A DNA stretch of 9,673 bases, from assembly GCA_902803195.1 (NCBI GenBank), contig CADCOX010000342.1, positions 1-9,673 on the forward strand, given 5' to 3'. The notes under the pieces are model-generated. The model made no database searches. It saw nothing but the letters and a program-made list of their open reading frames with translations, and had not been told where the DNA came from. The translations under genes were made by a program, and so were the position numbers. Source of the stretch: an uncultured Bacteroidales bacterium (lineage in GTDB: Bacteria; Bacteroidota; Bacteroidia; Bacteroidales; Bacteroidaceae). Positions 1 to 6,021 of this stretch are shown in pieces. Numbering within the stretch: position 1 is the stretch's first letter; each line of letters opens with the position of its first letter.

Positions 1-75
1 ACGGAAAACGTCTTCCGCATCAATATCGGCCTGACATTCAACGAGAACTGGTTCATGAAGTGGAAGTTCCAGTAA
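1..75 (+). CDS. C-terminal end of a probable outer-membrane protein (partial)
   Basis: Frame 1 is open from the window start and ends at TAA (73-75), giving the last 24 residues of a protein. The tail alternates polar and hydrophobic residues (RINIGLTF) and continues with aromatics (NWFMKWKFQ), which resembles the final beta strand of an outer-membrane barrel. This is inferred from a short tail only. A TPR or other envelope protein is possible, since Bacteroidales genomes commonly place outer-membrane and TPR genes just upstream of this lptC cluster. The gene that follows is in another frame and starts within or just after this one, which fits a shared transcript. Confidence 0.45.
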   Translation, partial: TENVFRINIGLTFNENWFMKWKFQ

Positions 76-101
76 ACGCCCATCGGCACCCCATCACCGC
101 T

Positions 102-758
102 GTGAATCAGAACAAGCCCTCTTTGGTATTCGTCATTGCCTTGCTTCTGCTGGCCATCACTTCTTGCGAGCAGAGGCACGAGCATCTTGCCCCTGCCGTG
201 AACGAGGCCGATTCGCTGCCGCTACTCACGGCTCACGGCATCTCAAACCTGATCTCGGACTCGGGCATCATCAGCTACAAAATCATTGCAGAGGATTGGT
301 TGATCTACACGCAACCTGTGCCGAAATGGTCGTTCTTGAAAGGACTATTCCTCGAGAAGTTCGACACGACCTTTCACGTTCAGTGGCACGTCCAGTCAGA
401 TACGGCTTACTGCCACGACAATCGCACGTGGGAGTTGCGGGGACGCGTCGTCGTGCTGAATCGCGAAGGCACGCTCTTCGAGACCGAGGAACTCTTCTGG
501 GACATGGATGCTCACCAGATGTGGAACACCATGTACATGTGCATCACCAAGCCATCGTCCAACCAGCAACTTCGAGGCTACCACTTCCGTTCCAACGAGC
601 AGATGACAGACTACAAGATTCTGAATTCGGCTGGTTACACCCCCATGAACGAACACAAGGACGATACCTCCGAAAGTGCAAACGGCATGGACACCTACCA
701 ACGCCCATCGACGGCCGATTCTCGTAGGGATGAGAGCGCCTACACGGCTCCGCACTAA
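102..758 (+). CDS. lptC: LPS export ABC transporter periplasmic protein LptC (lipoprotein form)
   Basis: LptC forms part of the periplasmic bridge that carries lipopolysaccharide from the LptBFG transporter to the outer membrane. The sequence has a hydrophobic signal ending in the lipobox ITSC. It then carries the pattern I recall for Bacteroidales LptC: DSLP, a GISNLISDSGIISYKI block, W-x-K-G-x-x-LEKFD, DTAYC, WELRG and SNEQMTDY. No in-frame ATG lies before the signal peptide. I chose GTG at 102, which gives 218 residues with the lipid-modified Cys at residue 22. GTG at 60 would add 14 residues and overlap the upstream gene by 16 nt; TTG at 123 is less likely. About 35 hydrophilic residues follow the usual C-terminus. 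The next gene starts 26 nt downstream, consistent with an operon. The family call is firm, the start is not. Confidence 0.85.
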   Translation: MNQNKPSLVFVIALLLLAITSCEQRHEHLAPAVNEADSLPLLTAHGISNLISDSGIISYKIIAEDWLIYTQPVPKWSFLKGLFLEKFDTTFHVQWHVQSDTAYCHDNRTWELRGRVVVLNREGTLFETEELFWDMDAHQMWNTMYMCITKPSSNQQLRGYHFRSNEQMTDYKILNSAGYTPMNEHKDDTSESANGMDTYQRPSTADSRRDESAYTAPH

Positions 759-784
759 CGCTTTATTCGACTAATCGTAGACAC

Positions 785-2059
785 ATGACTACACTCATCA
801 TATACATCATCATCTCGCTTGCCTTCTCTGCGTTCTTCTCAGGGATGGAAATCGCCTTCGTCTCCAGCAACAAGATGCGATTCGAGATGGAGCGTTCACA
901 GAGTAGCCTGGGTTCACGCTTGGCTGCAACGTTCTATGAACACCCCAACAATTTCATCTCCACCCTACTTGTGGGCAACAACATCTCGATTGTCATCTAC
1001 GGCATCCTAATCGCCCGACTCCTCGACAGCGTAGTCGTCCAGCCTGCAGGAATTACCAACGAATGGTTAGCACTGCTGGTGGAGACGCTCATCTCTACGA
1101 TCATCGTGCTTTTCACTGGCGAGTTCCTGCCCAAGACGCTATTCAAGATCAATCCCAACCGAACGCTGACGCTTTTCTCGCCCATCGCTTATCTTTTCTA
1201 TGTCATCCTCTACCCCATCTCCAAGTTCACCAGCAGCCTATCGAAACTCATCCTCCGCATTTTCGGGCTAAAAGTGAGCAGCGGCGACACCGACCAGGCT
1301 TTCACAAAAGTAGACCTCGACTATCTCATCCAATCCAGCATCGAGCAAAGTTCAGATGACGAAGAGATTACCGATGAAGTGAAGATCTTCCAGAACGCTC
1401 TCGACTTCAGCAACTGCAAAGTACGCGATTGCATCGTACCACGAACAGAAATAGTTGCTGTCGAGACGGGCGAGAGCCTTGAAGTGCTGAAAGCACGCTT
1501 TATCGAGAGTGGTTGTTCGAAAATCATTGTCTACGAGGAAGATATCGACAACGTTATAGGTTTTATTCATTCCTCCGAGATGTTCCGTCTGAAAGCCACT
1601 GACGATTGGCGTGATCATATACGCGAAGTCCCCATCGTACCTGAGAGCATGGGAGCTCAGAAGCTGATGCAGACGCTTATGCAGCAGAAGATATCCTTGG
1701 CGGTCGTTGTCGATGAGTTCGGCGGTACAAGTGGCATCTGCACCCTCGAGGACCTCGTCGAGGAGATTTTCGGTGATATCGAGGACGAGCACGACCAGTC
1801 GACCTACACCGCCAAACGCCTCCCTTCGGGCGAATACGAAATCTCAGCTCGACTCGAAGTCGAAAGAGCCAACGAACTGCTCGACTTGGACCTCCCCGAG
1901 AGCGAGGACTACATGACCGTCGGCGGACTCATTCTTCACGAGTTGCAACGATTCCCGAAGTTGAATGAAATCGTTCGATTTGACAAGTACGAATTTAAGA
2001 TTATTAAGAACACAAGTACGAAAATTGAACTCGTCAGACTGAAAATCCACGACGAATGA
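785..2059 (+). CDS. DUF21/CBS/CorC membrane protein (GldE / hemolysin family)
   Basis: A 424-residue integral membrane protein with the three-part layout of the CNNM/CorC family. Residues 1-160 hold a DUF21-type membrane region with hydrophobic segments near 1-20, 58-82, 95-115 and 130-157, and the motifs FSGMEIAFVSSNK and GEFLPKTLF. Residues 205-335 hold a CBS pair with VPRTEIVAV (218-226) and the hallmark DEFGGTSGICTLEDLVEEIFGDI (310-332). Residues 340-420 form the CorC/HlyC transporter-associated domain. Members are linked to Mg/Co handling, and the Bacteroidota branch includes GldE, a partner of the gliding protein GldD. The substrate cannot be read from sequence, and an lptC neighbourhood does not imply gliding. 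ATG at 785 lies 26 nt after lptC, so co-transcription is likely. The name 'hemolysin' is historical and should not be taken as a toxin call. Confidence 0.88.
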   Translation: MTTLIIYIIISLAFSAFFSGMEIAFVSSNKMRFEMERSQSSLGSRLAATFYEHPNNFISTLLVGNNISIVIYGILIARLLDSVVVQPAGITNEWLALLVETLISTIIVLFTGEFLPKTLFKINPNRTLTLFSPIAYLFYVILYPISKFTSSLSKLILRIFGLKVSSGDTDQAFTKVDLDYLIQSSIEQSSDDEEITDEVKIFQNALDFSNCKVRDCIVPRTEIVAVETGESLEVLKARFIESGCSKIIVYEEDIDNVIGFIHSSEMFRLKATDDWRDHIREVPIVPESMGAQKLMQTLMQQKISLAVVVDEFGGTSGICTLEDLVEEIFGDIEDEHDQSTYTAKRLPSGEYEISARLEVERANELLDLDLPESEDYMTVGGLILHELQRFPKLNEIVRFDKYEFKIIKNTSTKIELVRLKIHDE

Positions 2060-2134
2060 CCTCTTTTTTGACAAACTTTTAGGGTAAAATCGTAATTTTC
2101 GCGATAAACGCGTGGCTATTTGCAAAATTCTTTG

Positions 2135-2142
2135 TACCTTCG
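2135..2142 (+). promoter_or_regulatory. Possible −7 box upstream of the PpiD-like gene
   Basis: TACCTTCG matches the Bacteroidetes −7 consensus TAnnTTTG with one mismatch, about 60 nt before the ATG at 2203. A TTTG at 2119-2122 is only 12 nt upstream, shorter than the usual 19-21 nt spacing, so no proper −33 box is present. The 143-nt gap (2060-2202) is AT-rich and unlike the 26-nt gap between the two genes before it, which supports an extra promoter here. The gap otherwise holds only a weak CGCG-ATAAA-CGCG hairpin (2100-2112). Confidence 0.35.
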
Positions 2143-2202
2143 CACGCTTTTTGGAGTTAAATCCCATAGATAGAAACAAAATATCAAATAATTCAATAAC
2201 AA

Positions 2203-4365
2203 ATGGCAACATTACAAAAACTAAGAAACAAAGGCGCACTCCTCATCCTTTTCGTGGGTCTTGCGCTATTTGCATTCATTGCTGAAGAAGCCGTGCGCTC
2301 ACTCTCTTCCTCACGGGCTGAGAGCCATCAGCGTGTCGGCGAAATCTACGGAAAGACACTTAACGTGCAGGACTACAACGACCTCGTCGACGAGTACGTT
2401 GATGTCGTCAAGTTCTCATCCGGAAACGACAACCTGACCGAAGAGCAGATGCAGCAGGTGCGCGACCAAGTGTGGCAGACCTATGTCCAGAACGCGTTGA
2501 TCGAGCACGAGGCAGACGAACTTGGCCTTGCCGTGACCGATGCAGAGATGCAGGACATCATCAAGAATGGTCAGAGCCCCCTGCTCGCACAGACCCCGTT
2601 CCGTAACCAGCAGACAGGTGCTTTCGACATCGAACAGCTCAACCAGTTCCTTACCCAGTACAATGCGATGAAAGGTCAGGCTGGTCAGCCCGCCGAGGCA
2701 ATGGCTTACTACACCCAAATCTACAACTATTGGAAGTTCATCGAGAAGAACATCCGTCAACAGGCTCTTGCCAACAAGTTCCAGAGCCTTCTGGGCAAGT
2801 CGTTCATCAGCAACCCCGTCAGCCTGAAGAACAGCTACGAGGGTAGCCACGACGAGAAGGATATCCTTCTGGCCGCTCTCCCCTACTCCAGCATCAAGGA
2901 TGAGGACGTGAAGGCCGACGACAAGGAACTCAACGCCAAGTACAACGAGCTGAAGGAAATGTTCCGTCTTGACGATCCTACTCGCGACATCAAGTACATC
3001 GACGTTGCCATCACCGCCAGCAAGGCCGACCGCGACGAGATCAACAAGGAGATGCAGGACGTAGCTGCCCAGATGTTGGCAGACGACGCCGACTTCGCCA
3101 ATATCATCCGCAAGAGCGGCAGCACCGTTGGCTACAACGCACTCGCCGTTCGTCGCACAGCTCTGCCCACCGACATTGCAGCCCAGCTCGATTCCATGAG
3201 CGTTGGCCAGCAGAAGGGTCCCTACCTCAACGCACAGGACAACACGCAGAACATCGTTCGCCTCATCGCCAAGACTACCCTGCCCGACTCCATCCAGTTC
3301 CGTCAGATTGGCGTAGGTGGTGCCGACGAGGCTGCAGCCAAGAAGACTGCCGACAGCATCATGACAGCCCTCAACGCTGGTGTGCCCTTCGACAGCATCG
3401 CCAAGAAGTACAATCAGACCGGCGAAGAGACATGGATCACCTCAGCTCAGTATGAGACCGCTACCCTCGACGAGAACAACCAGAAGTTCATCAACGCCCT
3501 CAATGCTCAGGCTGCAGGCACGACGCAGATGGTCAAGATTGGCACAGGCTATGCCATCCTCCGTGTCATGGATCGTCGCAATCCCGTCGAGAAGTATCAG
3601 GTGGCTGTTGTCAAGCGCCCCATCGACTTCTCCAACGATACGTTCAACAAGACCTTCAACGACTTCTCGCAGTTCATCGCTTCCAATAAGACCATCGAGG
3701 AAATCGAAGCTAATGCCCTCAAGGCTGGCTACATGGTTCAGCAGCGCGAGAGCATGTTCGCCAACGAACACAACGTGGCTGGTCTGAGTTCCACTCGCGA
3801 GGCTTTCCGTTGGATCTTCAATGGTGACCGCAAGATTGGCGACGTCTCTGACATCTACACTGTCGGCAACAACGACCACCTGCTTGTCGTCATGGTCACC
3901 GGCAAGAACGATGGCGACTACCGCACCCTCGAGAGCGTGAAGGAATTCGTTCAGAGCGAAGTCATCCGCGACAAGAAGGCTGCTAAACTGCAGGAGCAGA
4001 TGGCTGCTTGCAAGGATCTCGCCTCTGTGGCTAAGCTCCAGGGCGCCCTCCCCATCGACACCATCAAGCACGTCACCTTCAACTCACCTGTCTTCCTGCC
4101 TTCTACCGGTTCGAGCGAAGCTGCCCTCAGCGGTGCTGTCGCCAAGACGGCCAAGGGTCAGTTCGCACAGGGTGTAAAGGGTAACAGCGGTGTCTATGCC
4201 TTCCAGGTCATCGACGAGAAGAAATCCGATGCCAAGCTTGCTGATTCCGTCAAGGAGACCACCAAGACTCAGATTACTTCACAAGCCCTCCGTGCAGCAT
4301 CACGCTACATTCAAGAGCTTTATCAGAAAGCCAACATCAAGGATAACCGCTACATCTTCTATTGA
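2203..4365 (+). CDS. ppiD: PpiD/SurA-like periplasmic peptidyl-prolyl isomerase chaperone
   Basis: This 720-residue protein is expected to be anchored in the inner membrane with its bulk in the periplasm, helping exported and outer-membrane proteins fold. The N-terminus MATLQKLRNKGALLILFVGLALF (1-23) starts with a short basic segment and one membrane helix, as in PpiD. Residues 44-215 fit a SurA_N-type chaperone region with VGEIYGKTLNVQDYND and a helical NALIEHEADELGL stretch. Residues 360-460 fit a parvulin (PpiC) domain: FRQIGVGG, AKKTADSIMTALNAGVPFDSIAKKYNQ, then GYAILRVMDRR. A later segment (527-600: REAFRWIFN, KIGDVSDIYTV, DHLLVVMVTG) is typical of Bacteroidales PpiD C-terminal regions. 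The parvulin core looks diverged, so catalysis is uncertain and a mainly chaperone role is possible. Codons end largely in C or G, suggesting high expression. The ATG follows an A-rich leader, usual in this phylum. An intrinsic terminator follows the gene. Confidence 0.88.
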   Translation: MATLQKLRNKGALLILFVGLALFAFIAEEAVRSLSSSRAESHQRVGEIYGKTLNVQDYNDLVDEYVDVVKFSSGNDNLTEEQMQQVRDQVWQTYVQNALIEHEADELGLAVTDAEMQDIIKNGQSPLLAQTPFRNQQTGAFDIEQLNQFLTQYNAMKGQAGQPAEAMAYYTQIYNYWKFIEKNIRQQALANKFQSLLGKSFISNPVSLKNSYEGSHDEKDILLAALPYSSIKDEDVKADDKELNAKYNELKEMFRLDDPTRDIKYIDVAITASKADRDEINKEMQDVAAQMLADDADFANIIRKSGSTVGYNALAVRRTALPTDIAAQLDSMSVGQQKGPYLNAQDNTQNIVRLIAKTTLPDSIQFRQIGVGGADEAAAKKTADSIMTALNAGVPFDSIAKKYNQTGEETWITSAQYETATLDENNQKFINALNAQAAGTTQMVKIGTGYAILRVMDRRNPVEKYQVAVVKRPIDFSNDTFNKTFNDFSQFIASNKTIEEIEANALKAGYMVQQRESMFANEHNVAGLSSTREAFRWIFNGDRKIGDVSDIYTVGNNDHLLVVMVTGKNDGDYRTLESVKEFVQSEVIRDKKAAKLQEQMAACKDLASVAKLQGALPIDTIKHVTFNSPVFLPSTGSSEAALSGAVAKTAKGQFAQGVKGNSGVYAFQVIDEKKSDAKLADSVKETTKTQITSQALRAASRYIQELYQKANIKDNRYIFY

Positions 4366-4408
4366 TCTTCGCGCGCACACGCGTATATAAAATAAGGTGT
4401 TATCACCC

Positions 4409-4449
4409 GCAAAATGCCCTCCCCAATCACGTTGGAGAGGGTTTTTTGC
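4409..4449 (+). terminator. Intrinsic terminator after the PpiD-like gene
   Basis: A 10-bp stem with one mismatch pairs 4417-4426 (CCCTCCCCAA) with 4432-4441 (TTGGAGAGGG) around a TCACG loop and is followed by six T residues (4442-4447). Flanking GCAAAA (4409-4414) can also pair with TTTTGC (4444-4449), so the structure has an A-tract on its left and could act in both directions. It lies about 50 nt after the stop codon and closes the envelope cluster. Confidence 0.9.
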
Positions 4450-4512
4450 ATTTTAGAGGGCTATAGAAGTATTAAATAATGTAAATCTTTTCTCGAAATG
4501 ATACAACGAATG

Positions 4513-4542
4513 AGATAATGCATTATCTTTGCATTTGCAAAG
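4513..4542. promoter_or_regulatory. Two overlapping inverted repeats at the NTF2-like gene promoter (possible operator)
   Basis: The first is a perfect 16-bp palindrome, AGATAATGCATTATCT (4513-4528). The second is CTTTGCATTTGCAAAG (4527-4542), with 6-bp arms around ATTT. They overlap by two bases and between them cover the −7 box at 4524-4531. Such symmetry over a promoter is what a dimeric repressor site looks like. The second repeat could alternatively form a small hairpin near the 5' end of the mRNA. The role as an operator is inference. Confidence 0.5.
4524..4531 (+). promoter_or_regulatory. Bacteroidetes −7 promoter box for the NTF2-like gene
   Basis: TATCTTTG is an exact match to TAnnTTTG and stands 38 nt before the ATG at 4570, directly after the terminator region. 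No TTTG −33 box is found at 19-21 nt upstream, so the promoter may be weak or need an activator. Confidence 0.6.
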
Positions 4543-4569
4543 TCAAGTTAGCAAAATCATTCTATCTCT

Positions 4570-5067
4570 ATGAACACTAGTCTCATTCTCAAAAGACCCG
4601 TTCACACAGCCCTCGAAGCTCGTCGCGAAAAGGAAGCCGTGCGACGCCTGCTCACATTCGAACGTTTTGCCCGCGACAACCAGTTGTGGGACGAGATGCT
4701 GACGTGCTACGACAGCAAGGCTCACGTCAAAGCCACATGGTTTGAAGGCAATGCCGAGGACTTCGTGAAGGCGCTCGCAGCCCGCACAGATCATATCCCT
4801 TACCACATCCATTCCACTATGGTATGGCCCCATGGCAATCGTGCTGTGGCCATCATGGACACCACCTTCCCCTCAAAGGTGGAAGTAGCTGGCGTAACCA
4901 TCAATCAGACAGCCGATTCACAATATCTCTATCGCCTCAACCGCATCAATGGCGAATGGTATATCATCGATTGCGAGACCATTCTCGAAGAGCTCCCAGG
5001 CAAGAGTCGTCCCGACTATCTGACACGACTCTATGAGGAAGCCGACAATTGGCTCAAGAACGGCTAA
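4570..5067 (+). CDS. NTF2-like / SnoaL-like fold protein
   Basis: A 165-residue cytoplasmic protein without a signal peptide or membrane segment. Residues 20-137 fit an NTF2-like alpha-beta cone of the SnoaL_4 kind: N-terminal helices (EAVRRLLTFERFARDNQLWDEMLTCYD), a strand with AHVKATWFEGNAEDFVKAL, then curved-sheet strands HSTMVWPHGNRAVAIMDTTF, SQYLYRLNRINGEWYIIDCETIL. Length is usual for the family. This superfamily includes dehydratases, isomerases and proteins with no known reaction, so no substrate can be given. His79 and His81 in the IPYHIHSTMVW segment are candidate pocket residues by position only. The gene sits alone between a terminator and a convergent patatin gene, and its last four bases overlap that gene's end. 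ATG at 4570 is the first suitable start after its promoter. Confidence 0.75.
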   Translation: MNTSLILKRPVHTALEARREKEAVRRLLTFERFARDNQLWDEMLTCYDSKAHVKATWFEGNAEDFVKALAARTDHIPYHIHSTMVWPHGNRAVAIMDTTFPSKVEVAGVTINQTADSQYLYRLNRINGEWYIIDCETILEELPGKSRPDYLTRLYEEADNWLKNG

Positions 5068-5924
5068 CGCCCATCGTCTGTCAAAAACGCTTTTACTTCA
5101 TTCAGCCGCAACAGCGCTTGTTCACGGCCGAGTTCATATACGCGTCGCATCACCTTCGGGTCATGCGACGTGTGCTTAATAGGCAATGACGTGTCCGGAC
5201 GGAACACCAACACACGACCTTCAGCCTCACGCTTACGAACAAATTCCAATTCCGCATTATACATCACGTGACGCTGCGCCACGGCTTGCAAGAACTGTGG
5301 ATAATGCCTCAAGCTGCTCATCTTCATGAGGGGCAAGAAACGATTCGGCTGCTTCACATAGCCATTTGGCTGAGTCAGAATCACCAGATTGCGCTCGAAA
5401 CCCTTACTCTCCATGAACGCCAACGGGATGCTATCTGCAACGCCACCATCCAAAAGCTTGTGACCTCCCACCTCAACAATTCTGGAACACAGAGGCATCG
5501 AGGCTGAAGCACGTATCCACTCATAGGTCTCATCATTGGCTTTGTCCAAGAGGTGATAGATAGCCTCGCCCGTCTCCACATCCGTGCAGACAGCCCAAAA
5601 CGGGAGTCCATTGGCATTGAAAGCCTCAATGTCAAAGAGATCCATCTCTTTCGGCACCTTATGGTACGCATACTCCGCCCCATACAAGTCGCCCGTTAGG
5701 AATAGAGAGCGTACGCTACAGTAGCGCCAATCCTTGGCAAAACGCATATTGTAGCGCAGAGCACGTCCCACTTGGCCGCTTTTGATGTTGCAGCCAAGTG
5801 CAGCACCTGCCGAGACGCCTACAGCGCCGTCAAAAACGATGCCTTCATCCATCAAGACATCCACTATACCCATCGAATAGAGGCCGCGCAATGCACCTCC
5901 TTCAAGCACTAATCCATGTTTCAT
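5064..5924 (-). CDS. Patatin-like phospholipase (YjjU type)
   Basis: A 286-residue protein of the patatin family, serine lipid acyl hydrolases that use a Ser-Asp dyad. All key elements are visible: the oxyanion-hole motif GGALRG (residues 9-14), the nucleophile elbow GVSAG with Ser38 (36-40), and the DGG motif with Asp159 (159-161). The segment IRASASMPL (137-145) before DGG is also typical of the family. No signal peptide is present, so it acts in the cytoplasm or at the inner membrane face. Length and the C-terminal region (HYPQFLQAVAQRHVMYNAELEFV and beyond) match the YjjU-like bacterial group. The start is fixed: an in-frame TAA sits just four codons upstream, and a later start would delete the oxyanion motif. 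It diverges from the transglutaminase lipoprotein and converges on the NTF2-like gene. Confidence 0.92.
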   Translation of the reverse strand: MKHGLVLEGGALRGLYSMGIVDVLMDEGIVFDGAVGVSAGAALGCNIKSGQVGRALRYNMRFAKDWRYCSVRSLFLTGDLYGAEYAYHKVPKEMDLFDIEAFNANGLPFWAVCTDVETGEAIYHLLDKANDETYEWIRASASMPLCSRIVEVGGHKLLDGGVADSIPLAFMESKGFERNLVILTQPNGYVKQPNRFLPLMKMSSLRHYPQFLQAVAQRHVMYNAELEFVRKREAEGRVLVFRPDTSLPIKHTSHDPKVMRRVYELGREQALLRLNEVKAFLTDDGR

Positions 5925-5928
5925 AATG

Positions 5929-5936
5929 CAAAGTTA
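5929..5936 (-). promoter_or_regulatory. −7 promoter box of the patatin gene, giving a near-leaderless mRNA
   Basis: Read on the minus strand, TAACTTTG is an exact TAnnTTTG match ending only four bases before the ATG of the patatin gene. Transcription from such a box would begin within a few bases of, or at, the start codon. No TTTG lies at the usual 19-21 nt upstream (CAAA on the plus strand at 5949-5952 is 12 nt away). Confidence 0.55.
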
Positions 5937-5991
5937 CATACTTTTTCTCAAATCTCTTTGCTTTTTATCACCAACTTTCTCAAAAACGTAT

Positions 5992-5999
5992 TATATTTG
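5992..5999 (+). promoter_or_regulatory. −7 promoter box for the transglutaminase lipoprotein
   Basis: TATATTTG is an exact TAnnTTTG match, 22 nt before the ATG at 6022. The leader between them is A-rich (AAAAAGAATAAAAC), as is common before Bacteroidetes start codons. A TTTG exists at 5957-5960 but 31 nt away, too far for a normal −33 box. Confidence 0.55.
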
Positions 6000-6021
6000 C
6001 GCCATCAAAAAGAATAAAACA

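Noticed and set aside
164..727. Open frame overlapping lptC on the same strand
   Set aside because: Arg/His-rich translation with no recognisable pattern; a shadow of the lptC frame.
2100..2112. CGCG-ATAAA-CGCG hairpin after the GldE-family gene
   Set aside because: Stem of 4 bp and no T-tract; not enough for a terminator call.
3442..4071. Long antisense open frame inside the PpiD-like gene
   Set aside because: Explained by codon bias of the sense gene; its translation is a Val/Leu-rich mirror with no family features and no promoter.
4370..4383. CGCG-CACA-CGCG hairpin just after the PpiD-like stop
   Set aside because: Only a 4-bp stem with no T-tract; the strong terminator follows at 4417-4447.
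5926..6021. Upstream in-frame ATG at 5926 as start of the transglutaminase lipoprotein
   Set aside because: It would bury the lipoprotein signal at residue 33, and the −7 box TATATTTG would lie inside the coding region. ATG 6022 gives a normal signal peptide.
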